Shown: positions 1-6,171, counted from the first letter of the stretch. The stretch is DNA of 6,693 bases from Methanomicrobiales archaeon (GCA_012520015.1 JAAYPD010000108.1:1-6693); one strand, 5' to 3'. Made by a program: numbers and translations. The notes: generated from the sequence alone by a model not told the origin.

Positions 1-86
1 AGAGTTTGTCGGCTGTGGGCCATGATCCCGATCCATGATCTCCCTTTCAACAGCCATTTCAGGAAAGAAAGTTAAGTACTGAAGAG
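1..86. other. Leader upstream of thiI, possible tail of an upstream gene
   Basis: There is no complete gene here. All three forward frames are open from the left edge to different stops: TGA at 23-25, TGA at 36-38 and TAA at 73-75. Any of them could be the tail of an upstream gene, and 8 to 24 codons are too few to choose. The octamer CCATGATC occurs at 20-27 and 33-40, a 13-bp period. I see no convincing TATA element. If the frame ending at 75 is real, thiI begins 11 nt after its stop and would be the downstream gene of an operon. Confidence 0.3.
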
Positions 87-1277
87 ATGGAGCAGGATAT
101 CCGCAAGGTTGTGATGGTTCGGTTTGGAGAAATATTTTTAAAGAGTGAACCGGTGCGCAGGGAGTTTTTAAACCGGCTTCGGGATAATATCCGTGCCGGT
201 CTGAAAGGAGCTGGTGCTGAAGGAACGGTGACTATTACCAGGAGCCGGGTTCTTGTAAGCTCCGGGTCAGATGCCGATCTTGTTTCTTTGCTATCCCATA
301 TCTTTGGGATAATAGATATTGCCCAGGTCATTACATGCACAAACAGTATGGAAGATCTTTGTGAAACTGCCGTCAGGCTTGCAAAGATTCATCTGCTGCC
401 AGGTACCAGGTTTGCTGTCCGGGCAAGACGTGAAGGAGTTGAAGGTTTTACCAGCCAGGAACTGGCTGCAGAGGCCGGGTCCAGGATCATTGATACCATT
501 CCTGGTCTTAAAGTAGATCTTACTACCCCTGAATACGAGGTCTATATTGAAGCCAGGAAAGAGGGAGGAATGGTCTATGATACCCGGATACCAGGTCCGG
601 GTGGTCTTCCATACGGCACGCAGGGAAAGGCGGTCTCCCTCATCTCTGCAGGCATTGACTCACCAGTAGCTGCCTGGCTCATGATGCGCAGGGGTGTCAG
701 GATGGTCTTTCTCCATGTTGAACCAGGAAGATATGGAGGACCTGATACCGGGCGAAACCTGGAAAAAAATCTTGTGGCACTTTCACGCTGGATACCTGGT
801 CTTGAGTTGCCATTCATCTCCATTCCTGCCGAACCATTTTATCAGGCACTCATGGACCTTCACGAACCAAAGCTCAGGTGCGTTATCTGTAAACACGCAA
901 TGCTGAAGCTGGCTTTACAATATGCAAAAAAAGCCGGGTGTGATGGAATAGTCACCGGAGATAATCTTGGACAGGTTGCAACACAGACTCTTTATAACCT
1001 TGCCTCAATCTCATCAGGAATAGATATCCCTGTCTATCGTCCGCTCATCGGGTACGATAAAGAAGAGATCATCACCCTTGCAAGAAAGATAGGGACTTAT
1101 TCATCTGATCCTGGTGACACCTCATGTGCTGCCCTGCCCACCCGCCCTGTCACCAGGTCGGATGCCGGGGAGATAGAAGAGATCATGGAAAGTTCATCAA
1201 TGAAGGAGATCATCCAGGAGATTCAAAAGTCTTCTGTGAAAAAAATTATTAAAAACGGAATCATCACGGATGCCTGA
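87..1277 (+). CDS. thiI: tRNA 4-thiouridine synthase ThiI, methanogen type
   Basis: Cytoplasmic ATP-dependent enzyme that adenylates U8 of tRNA and replaces its oxygen with sulfur to make 4-thiouridine; in some organisms ThiI also serves thiazole synthesis. The 396 residues follow family order: an N-terminal ferredoxin-like segment with VRFGEIFLKS (11-20), a THUMP region (about 60-165), and a PP-loop adenylation domain starting at SAGIDSP (187-193). There is no C-terminal rhodanese domain. Instead a CVIC pair (Cys265, Cys268) and a further Cys347 are present. In the Methanococcus maripaludis enzyme the CxxC pair is required and the cysteines hold an Fe-S cluster, so the same is inferred here. 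The ATG at 87 gives the family-typical N-terminus but has only a weak, close GAAGAG before it. An in-frame ATG at 114, behind AAGGT at 105-109, is an alternative that would remove nine residues. It converges with pscS. Confidence 0.95.
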   Translation: MEQDIRKVVMVRFGEIFLKSEPVRREFLNRLRDNIRAGLKGAGAEGTVTITRSRVLVSSGSDADLVSLLSHIFGIIDIAQVITCTNSMEDLCETAVRLAKIHLLPGTRFAVRARREGVEGFTSQELAAEAGSRIIDTIPGLKVDLTTPEYEVYIEARKEGGMVYDTRIPGPGGLPYGTQGKAVSLISAGIDSPVAAWLMMRRGVRMVFLHVEPGRYGGPDTGRNLEKNLVALSRWIPGLELPFISIPAEPFYQALMDLHEPKLRCVICKHAMLKLALQYAKKAGCDGIVTGDNLGQVATQTLYNLASISSGIDIPVYRPLIGYDKEEIITLARKIGTYSSDPGDTSCAALPTRPVTRSDAGEIEEIMESSSMKEIIQEIQKSSVKKIIKNGIITDA

Positions 1278-1282
1278 GAGGT

Positions 1283-2464
1283 TTACCCTGTTATGGTCAG
1301 GCCTTCAGCCTCTGCAATCTCGATAAAGGACCTTGCAACATGGTCAGCCTGCTCTTTGGAGACCCCATAACTGTTAAATTTCCAGACCCTGGTTGATCCG
1401 GCAAGGATCCCTGTGATGCCACGTTCACGAAGGGCACTTGTTAAGAAGAAGCCTCTTTTTTTATGTGTTTTCGCGACCTTGTCAAATGAATCGATTGTGT
1501 TCATTCTTGTCAGTGTATGCTTTCTTGGGTACTCGCTCTGGATCTTTGTCCCGTCAATGGAAAACAGGGCATCGACGATAGTGTTTACATGCTGGAGTTG
1601 TCTGTCAAATTCCTTTACCCTTTTCTTTACATGTGGAAAAGAGGCCATCATCCCGACAGAAGTAACTCCCATAAGGGTGCATCCCATCATCTCCACCTCT
1701 TTTATTCCAAATGTTCTTCCGGTAAGATCTCCTTTTATACCCGTGGTTCTGAAAACTTTATCTGCCCACTCGTCGGTTGTTGCAAGAACGCCTGAGGGAG
1801 CGGGCGCTGCCATGCTTTTATGGCCTGAACCAGTAAGAAAATCTGCCCCAAGTTCTTTTCCATTCACTTCCATGATTCCCACAGTATATGCACCATTACA
1901 AAGAACAGGGATGTCATACTGGTGCGCAACCTTTGCGATTTCCGCTACCGGATGAAGATTTCCATACTGGTAATCAACCTGTTCAACAAACATGAGTGAA
2001 GGAGTTTTCCCGGTTGTCCTTATCACTTCCTCAATCCTGGCAGCTGCTGCATCCGGGGTTATGATATGTGATTCATCTGCCGGGATCTCAAATGGTATTC
2101 CACGTGACTGTTCTACAGATAAGAATTCTGTATAATGAGAGTATGCAGTCAGAAGGACGGGATCACCAGGGCTAACCAGGGCGCCTGCCACTGCCTGAAA
2201 TCCCCTGCGTGCTCCTGGAACAAGCCTTGCTACATCCATTTGAAGAAAATCTGCCAGATCCCTGTGAAAATCTGCAAGCGGTGGTTTTGAGATGTGGTCA
2301 AGTCTGAAAGGTTTGACACAGTTATCACAGACAGAATACCCGTCACCATAAGCAAGAACTGCCTTCATGGCATCTGTTGTCAGTCTTCCTCCGGCCTGGA
2401 TTGGATCAAGATTGATGAAAAGTTCATCAACCTGCCTTGTATCAATTCCCTCGCCACAATTCAT
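1283..2464 (-). CDS. pscS: O-phospho-L-seryl-tRNA:Cys-tRNA synthase (SepCysS)
   Basis: PLP enzyme that converts phosphoseryl-tRNA(Cys), made by SepRS, to Cys-tRNA(Cys) using a sulfur donor. It is the second step of tRNA-dependent cysteine synthesis in methanogens and acts in the cytoplasm. The 393 residues are full length for the family. Visible features are the N-terminal INLDPIQAGGRLT (17-29), the CDNC pair (Cys46, Cys49), the Schiff-base lysine Lys216 in GSGHKSMA, and Cys262 in MMGCTLMG. The three cysteines match the spacing of the essential triad described in M. jannaschii and A. fulgidus SepCysS, which carries persulfide or an Fe-S cluster. The start is firm: AAGGAGGA (2474-2481) sits about 9 nt upstream, and the ATG overlaps the TGA of the preceding small gene as ATGA, so translation is probably coupled. 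SepRS is not in the window. Its TAA lies 5 nt from the stop of convergent thiI. Confidence 0.96.
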   Translation of the reverse strand: MNCGEGIDTRQVDELFINLDPIQAGGRLTTDAMKAVLAYGDGYSVCDNCVKPFRLDHISKPPLADFHRDLADFLQMDVARLVPGARRGFQAVAGALVSPGDPVLLTAYSHYTEFLSVEQSRGIPFEIPADESHIITPDAAAARIEEVIRTTGKTPSLMFVEQVDYQYGNLHPVAEIAKVAHQYDIPVLCNGAYTVGIMEVNGKELGADFLTGSGHKSMAAPAPSGVLATTDEWADKVFRTTGIKGDLTGRTFGIKEVEMMGCTLMGVTSVGMMASFPHVKKRVKEFDRQLQHVNTIVDALFSIDGTKIQSEYPRKHTLTRMNTIDSFDKVAKTHKKRGFFLTSALRERGITGILAGSTRVWKFNSYGVSKEQADHVARSFIEIAEAEGLTITG

Positions 2465-2643
2465 GCAAGCAGTTCCTCCTTCAGGATGGCAACCTGTTTT
2501 TCAAGTTTTCCAAGGATCTTTTCAGCCTCCTTTTTTTGCCCTGGTGATAACCGGTGATCAGGGACAGTGTCACGAAGAATACCCCTTATATCCGTAAGCA
2601 GATAAAGTCCCTGGAATACGGCATCAACTGAACGTTTCGACAT
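2461..2643 (-). CDS. Small SepCysE-like protein coupled to SepCysS (candidate)
   Basis: A 60-residue basic/acidic helical protein: MSKRSVDAVFQGLYLLTDIR, then a loop with DTVPDHRLSPG, then a charged amphipathic helix from about residue 35 to the end (QKKEAEKILGKLEKQ and on) that could form a coiled coil. There is no membrane segment and no cysteine. The ATG at 2643 has AAGGT (2650-2654) six nt upstream. An in-frame ATG at 2661 has no such site and lies upstream of the predicted transcript start, so the shorter form is preferred. Its TGA overlaps the pscS ATG, so the pair is one operon with coupled translation. SepCysE is the scaffold that joins SepRS, SepCysS and tRNA(Cys) in class I methanogens, and C-terminally truncated homologs fused to or genetically coupled with SepCysS have been reported. 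The assignment rests on size, helical character and linkage, not on an alignment. It could also be an unrelated helical partner. Confidence 0.65.
   Translation of the reverse strand: MSKRSVDAVFQGLYLLTDIRGILRDTVPDHRLSPGQKKEAEKILGKLEKQVAILKEELLA
2465..2481 (-). promoter_or_regulatory. Ribosome binding site of pscS inside the upstream small gene
   Basis: On the minus strand AAGGAGGA (2474-2481) lies 9 nt before the pscS ATG and is a strong anti-SD match. It is embedded in the last codons of the 60-residue gene, whose TGA shares two bases with the pscS ATG. Ribosomes finishing the small gene are therefore placed on the pscS start, which favours stoichiometric production of the two proteins. Confidence 0.8.
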
Positions 2644-2668
2644 AAATTTACCTTGTAACATAGGTTTG

Positions 2669-2681
2669 TGTTATAATACAA
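2669..2681 (-). promoter_or_regulatory. TATA box of the small gene-pscS operon (candidate)
   Basis: On the minus strand TTGTATTATAACA is the most AT-rich, box A-like element in this gap. A start of transcription about 25 nt downstream would fall near 2650, just ahead of the ATG at 2643 and downstream of the alternative ATG at 2661. This supports the shorter protein and implies a very short leader. The placement is inferred by spacing; no start site has been mapped. Confidence 0.45.
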
Positions 2682-2697
2682 TAAGGAGAACGACTTG

Positions 2698-2766
2698 AAA
2701 AAAGACTGCCGATGAACCGGATGAGTACAGGGGCGCATCCGTGTCAATGGCTTTTACTGAAAAAAA
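2698..2766 (-). terminator. Terminator region of the galaxin-repeat gene (candidate)
   Basis: Reading the minus strand away from the stop of the repeat protein there is first a run of seven T (2760-2766), which is the usual archaeal termination signal. It is followed by a 6-bp hairpin (arms 2736-2741 and 2718-2723, CGGATG/CATCCG, 12-nt loop) and then a run of six T (2698-2703). Together they probably stop transcription before the pscS operon promoter. The hairpin is short and may be incidental; the T runs are the better evidence. Confidence 0.45.
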
Positions 2767-2772
2767 GGATTG

Positions 2773-3687
2773 TCAGTATTTACAATCAGTCTTTCCTTCA
2801 AGGACTTTTCCCCTGCAACAGGTCTGTGTTTTTGGATTATAACAGGTATCACCACATTTCTGAAAACCTGTCCCTTCAAACACCTGCTTCTGGCAACATG
2901 ACTCAGTCTTCGGGTTATAACAGCTGTCTCCACATGGCTGGTATCCAAGTCCTTCAAATACCTGCTCCTGGCAGCAACTTTGTGTTTTAGGATGGTAACA
3001 AACATCCCCGCATGGCTGGTATCCAAACCCTTCATATATCACTCCCTTGCAGCATGAGTGTGTTGTGGGATCAAAGGTAGTACCGCCACAGAACTGCGCC
3101 CCCTTACCTTCATACACTTTACCCTGGGAACAGAACTGTTTTTGAGAGTCATAACAGGTATTACCGCATTCTTTCCAGTTAGGACCTTCAAGCGTCTTGT
3201 TGTTACAACATGACTGGGTCATCTTATCATAGCATTCTTCTCCGCACGCACCCCAGTACCGGCCATCAAGGATTTTTCCATTGCAGCATGACTGGGTATC
3301 CGGATTATACTGGACTCCATGACAGGTTGAAAGACAACGGCTTCCGTTTACCGGATATCCTTCACAACAGACCTGTTTTTCCCTGTTAAAGCAGACTCCC
3401 TTGCATTCACCCCACATCAGGCCATCATAGATCTGGCCTTTGCAGCATGACTGGGTGCTTGGATCATAGCAACTGTCTCCGCACGGGACAATTTTTGTCT
3501 TATCATCAATTATTTTGCCCTGGCAGCAGGTTTGTGTCGCCGGGTTGTACATGCCATCTCCACATGGAATGAGTGCAGCACTTGCACTGGTGACAAAGAT
3601 CATTAAAATAACAGTGCAAAAAAAAGTCAGACCTAAAAATTTTTCACGGACTTTATTCATGATATCTGGTACATTTTCACAGTTCAA
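2773..3687 (-). CDS. Secreted cysteine-rich galaxin-repeat protein
   Basis: 304 residues, of unknown function. A basic stretch (NKVREK) followed by a hydrophobic run (FLGLTFFCTVILMIFVT) and ASASA (about residue 37) forms an export signal. The rest is ten tandem repeats of about 26 residues with the pattern CGD-CY(N/D)P-TQ-CC-G-(V/I)(F/Y)(E/D)G, plus a short terminal DCKY. About 38 cysteines lie after the signal, mostly as CxxxC and CC pairs, so an extensively disulfide-bonded or metal-binding extracellular protein is likely. The pattern resembles the galaxin repeat first described in coral skeleton protein. There is no C-terminal anchor. The start is TTG at 3687, with GGTGATAGGG (3696-3705) 8 nt upstream. 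The ATG at 3660 would give a tidier signal peptide (295 residues) but has no visible ribosome binding site. It is divergent from the HerA-like gene. An envelope or adhesion role is only inferred. Confidence 0.85.
   Translation of the reverse strand: MNCENVPDIMNKVREKFLGLTFFCTVILMIFVTSASAALIPCGDGMYNPATQTCCQGKIIDDKTKIVPCGDSCYDPSTQSCCKGQIYDGLMWGECKGVCFNREKQVCCEGYPVNGSRCLSTCHGVQYNPDTQSCCNGKILDGRYWGACGEECYDKMTQSCCNNKTLEGPNWKECGNTCYDSQKQFCSQGKVYEGKGAQFCGGTTFDPTTHSCCKGVIYEGFGYQPCGDVCYHPKTQSCCQEQVFEGLGYQPCGDSCYNPKTESCCQKQVFEGTGFQKCGDTCYNPKTQTCCRGKVLEGKTDCKY
2788..3573 (-). repeat. Ten tandem galaxin-like coding repeats, period about 78 bp
   Basis: The array covers residues 39 to 300 of the cysteine-rich protein. 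Units 5 to 10 are exactly 26 residues, while units 1, 3 and 4 vary slightly (about 25 to 28). The last three units (2788-3021) are the closest to each other: CGD(V/S/T)CY, (H/N)PKT and (V)(F/L)EG recur almost unchanged, and two begin with YQPCGD. Unit 1 lacks the second cysteine (CGDGMY), unit 6 has CS in place of CC, and unit 7 has GGTTF in place of the CxxxC cysteine, so the array is partly degenerate in its middle and N-terminal parts. Confidence 0.85.
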
Positions 3688-3748
3688 GTATTCTTCCCTA
3701 TCACCAGACCTATCCTTATTATCTTGCCCACAAATATCTTTTCAGACT
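3688..3748. promoter_or_regulatory. Divergent promoter region, repeat-protein gene and HerA-like gene
   Basis: These 61 nt separate the two divergent starts. For the minus strand, AAAAGATATTTG (about 3731-3742) is TATA-like and would place a transcript start near 3710, leaving a leader of about 20 nt that contains GGTGATAGGG before the TTG. For the plus strand, CTTATTATCTT (3715-3725) lies about 28 nt before the ATG at 3749, which has no ribosome binding site. A leaderless transcript starting at or next to that ATG fits. Both elements are weak matches placed by spacing, and they overlap closely enough that the two promoters may compete. Confidence 0.4.
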
Positions 3749-5236
3749 ATGGATAAAAGGTATCATCTTCTGACCGGAACAGACGTGCTAACTTATACAT
3801 GGATCATTCCCCCAGGAGATCTGATCGCAGTCGGAGAACTGTTTGTAATAGTGGATAAAGGGACAAAAACCAGGTACTTTGCACGGGTAACGAGAATGGC
3901 TCATGATGAAAAGACAGGTGGCGTGCTTGTTTTTGGCCTTCCCATCGGTTGTATCAGTCAGGACGGGATATTTCGAAAACCCAGAACCATTCCATCGCTG
4001 TATTCTCCGGTAAGGGCGCTTGATGCAGGGGAAAATGCGCTTCTTCTGGGCTTCATGGGTGAGCTTGAAGTCGGGTTCATGATGAGTGGGAACCAGAGAG
4101 TGGTCGACCTTCCAATCGGGATCCCTGCATCGGTTTTAAATCAGCACCTGGGAATTTTTGCAACAACTGGAATGGGGAAGAGCAATCTCATGAAAGTCTT
4201 CTGTGCATCGGCAATTAACACCAGAAATGCCGGGATACTGCTCACAGATCCTCATGGGGAATATGCAACCGGTCCTCCGGGTGATCCCAACTCCCGTGGT
4301 CTTGTTCATCATCCAAAAGCCCAGGATGGTCTTTGTGTATTTACAATTCGTGGCCAGGATATTGCCGGGGAGTATGGGATGAAACCTTTGCAGATTGCGC
4401 ATGAAGATCTCAATATTGCAGATCTTGGGCTGGTTTTTGACCTGACTCCTTCACAGTACGAGGTTGTAAATCTTCTTCTGCCCTTTGCGACCGATGAGAT
4501 CATCGATTTTTTCATCAACGAGGATGTTGAGTCGCTTCCATCTCATCTCAGAACAACTGCATATATTGGAAACCACCAGGACATTGCCCAGCGTGTCAGG
4601 AGCGCTCCTCCTGATGCCCTCCGTCTTGTCCAAAGGCAGATCAGAACACTCCTGGACCTTACTGCTTTGTTTGTTGACTCTTCTTCTTCATCTCTGCCTG
4701 ATATACTTAGAGCCCTTGATGAGAACAAGGTTGTTCTGATAGATATTCCTGGCATGAGTGATGCAGCCGAGCTTTTCATTCTCTCTGCTATATCAAGAGC
4801 AATAATACGGGATCGCCAGAAAAGGTTTATTGAAAAGGGTTCAGCGGCTGCAAGCGGAAGGGTTCTCATCTCCATCGAAGAAGCGCAACGTGTTCTTTCC
4901 CAGAGATCAGAAAAAACAGGGGTGTTCCGGGAGATAGCCATGGAAGGAAGAAAATTTGGCGTAGGTCTTGGGGTAATAACCCAGCAGCCGAAGAATATTG
5001 ATCAAAGAGTGCTTGCCCAGATGAATACCTTGTTTGTCATGGGGCTTGCTGACCGGCATGATCGCGAGATCATCGCTTCATCAGCCAAGCATGATCTCAG
5101 GGTATTAGATACCGAAATTCAGACTCTTGACATGGGTGATGCAGTCATTTCAACGGTAGGAATACCATTCCCGGTCAGTTGTCATATCCACTTTTTCGAA
5201 GATTACCTTGATGCCCTTTGGGAATCTGCATCCTGA
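3749..5236 (+). CDS. HerA-like hexameric ATPase / helicase (DUF87 family)
   Basis: 495 residues, close to the size of archaeal HerA. HerA is a hexameric DNA-translocating ATPase that works with the NurA nuclease in end resection. The N-terminal 80 residues (VGELFVIVDKG, RYFARVTRM) fit a HAS-barrel. Then come the Walker A motif ATTGMGKSN (138-146), the family motif TDPHGEY (166-172), a helical insert (about 230-310), the Walker B segment RVLISIEEAQ (371-380, catalytic Glu pair 377-378), and EGRKFGVGLGVITQQP (399-414) with the arginine expected as the trans finger, followed by ADRHDREII. The start is ATG at 3749. A longer open frame back to 3515 runs antisense through the signal peptide and first repeat of the neighbouring gene and is not credible. 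No NurA gene is in the window, so this may be a HerA paralog with another partner. It ends 1 nt from the convergent channel gene. Confidence 0.85.
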   Translation: MDKRYHLLTGTDVLTYTWIIPPGDLIAVGELFVIVDKGTKTRYFARVTRMAHDEKTGGVLVFGLPIGCISQDGIFRKPRTIPSLYSPVRALDAGENALLLGFMGELEVGFMMSGNQRVVDLPIGIPASVLNQHLGIFATTGMGKSNLMKVFCASAINTRNAGILLTDPHGEYATGPPGDPNSRGLVHHPKAQDGLCVFTIRGQDIAGEYGMKPLQIAHEDLNIADLGLVFDLTPSQYEVVNLLLPFATDEIIDFFINEDVESLPSHLRTTAYIGNHQDIAQRVRSAPPDALRLVQRQIRTLLDLTALFVDSSSSSLPDILRALDENKVVLIDIPGMSDAAELFILSAISRAIIRDRQKRFIEKGSAAASGRVLISIEEAQRVLSQRSEKTGVFREIAMEGRKFGVGLGVITQQPKNIDQRVLAQMNTLFVMGLADRHDREIIASSAKHDLRVLDTEIQTLDMGDAVISTVGIPFPVSCHIHFFEDYLDALWESAS

Positions 5237-5237
5237 A

Positions 5238-6098
5238 TCACCGGAATATCTCATTTTTAAATGCGATCCATGGTAACAGGCCTGATAATACCAGGCCGCC
5301 GATCAGGTTACCTGCCGAAGACGGGACAAGGTTGCTTATAAGAAAAGTGCTCCATCCAAGTTCTCCTGCAAGGGGCCCGACCTGGGCAATTTGCAGAAAT
5401 GTCAGGTGAGGGGCACAAAACAGGCCAGCAGGGACAAGAGCAGCATTGGTTATGGAATGTTCAAGACCGGTTGATGCAAGCGCCATCGACGGGAACCATA
5501 TCCCGGCAATTTTTCCGACTGCATCATCTGCAGAGATACCTAAAAGAACTGCAAGATTTATAAGCCATCCTGCGGCAACAGCCTTGATAAAACATGACAG
5601 GGTTCCATAAATGCCCGGGTAGCTACATCTTTCAGCGGCAAAGGTGACCGTGGCAACTGCATAGGCGCTGGCAGTCATTCCATCAGGTCCTGGCTGGAGG
5701 AGGACACTATATGCAAGAAGGCCTGCAAAAAAGACAGCCCCTATGATATTACCAAGATATGATAGGATCCATAACCTGAATACCGCATTCCACCTGGAAG
5801 TTCCTGAAAATGCAGCAAATGGTGCCAGCATCGCATCTCCGGTAAAAAGCTCTGCACCAGTCAGCACCACAAGGATGAGTCCTAGTGGAAATACAAGTCC
5901 TGAAAGGAGCTGAACAATTCCTGCTCCCAGGGCGGATGCAACACCGGTTGAGACGATTATCATCAGGGATGCACCCATGCCGATATATGCACCTGCCATC
6001 CACCCCCTGAGCAGAATATTCCACCATGGCAATGATGCCCGGTATTTTCCGGATTCTGCTCCTTTGGCAATGATCTCGTAAGGGGTGTGATATGTCAT
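5238..6098 (-). CDS. Formate/nitrite transporter family channel (FNT)
   Basis: 286 residues, the size of FocA, with about six membrane helices. FNT proteins are pentameric channels for small monovalent anions such as formate, nitrite or hydrosulfide. Two signatures are present: GAELFTGD (81-88), the Omega-loop segment with Thr86 in the place of FocA Thr91, and TGLEHSITN (210-218), with His214 matching the gating FocA His209. A lysine (Lys172) precedes the fourth helix, GWLINLAVLLG. LFTGD rather than the bacterial LFTS is, as I recall, common in archaeal FdhC-type members. Formate is the most likely cargo in a methanogen, but no formate dehydrogenase gene is adjacent, so the substrate is unproven. 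The ATG at 6098 has AAGGAGGAT (6102-6110) with 5 nt spacing, so this start is secure. The DUF2070 gene lies 73 nt upstream on the same strand. Confidence 0.92.
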   Translation of the reverse strand: MTYHTPYEIIAKGAESGKYRASLPWWNILLRGWMAGAYIGMGASLMIIVSTGVASALGAGIVQLLSGLVFPLGLILVVLTGAELFTGDAMLAPFAAFSGTSRWNAVFRLWILSYLGNIIGAVFFAGLLAYSVLLQPGPDGMTASAYAVATVTFAAERCSYPGIYGTLSCFIKAVAAGWLINLAVLLGISADDAVGKIAGIWFPSMALASTGLEHSITNAALVPAGLFCAPHLTFLQIAQVGPLAGELGWSTFLISNLVPSSAGNLIGGLVLSGLLPWIAFKNEIFR

Positions 6099-6171
6099 CT
6101 TATCCTCCTTTGTAATGTTTCTCTTTTCCGGGGGAATTAGTTTCTTTCATATCTCTGATATCTCTGATTGA
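6099..6171 (-). promoter_or_regulatory. Upstream region of the FNT gene, with SD and tandem 9-bp repeat
   Basis: The gap between the DUF2070 stop and the FNT start holds a strong Shine-Dalgarno sequence (AAGGAGGAT, 6102-6110) and a perfect tandem direct repeat. The repeat unit, plus strand ATCTCTGAT, is at 6151-6159 and 6160-6168. Read on the minus strand, GAGATATGAAAG near the repeat is TATA-like and would put a transcript start near 6125. There is no T run for termination after the DUF2070 stop, so read-through from that gene is also possible. Confidence 0.45.

Noticed and set aside
20..40. CCATGATC direct repeat at 20-27 and 33-40 as an operator of thiI
   Set aside because: Two short copies at the window edge, possibly within an upstream gene, are not enough to distinguish from chance.
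1413..1955. 180-codon open frame on the plus strand within pscS
   Set aside because: It is fully antisense to SepCysS, whose catalytic residues are intact; the translation has no recognisable domain and no ribosome binding site.
2683..2712. AAGGAG on the plus strand at 2683-2688 as a ribosome binding site for a forward gene
   Set aside because: The frame from TTG 2695 stops after six codons and the later ATGs lead only into sequence antisense to the repeat protein.
2712..3035. Short open frames on both strands overlapping the repeat array
   Set aside because: They are frame shadows of the periodic, cysteine-rich coding sequence; a 78-nt period keeps other frames open by itself.
2788..3573. 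CRISPR array, given regular repeat spacing
   Set aside because: The repeats are degenerate, in frame, and encode a continuous protein with a signal peptide; there are no identical repeats with unique spacers and no cas genes.
3515..3748. N-terminal extension of the HerA-like protein from the ATG at 3515 or the one at 3659
   Set aside because: The extension reads antisense through the divergent gene's signal peptide and first repeat, carries no HAS-barrel features, and the family-like sequence begins at the ATG at 3749.
4543..4941. 132-codon open frame on the minus strand within the HerA-like gene
   Set aside because: It is antisense to the conserved ATPase core, with no motif or start signal.
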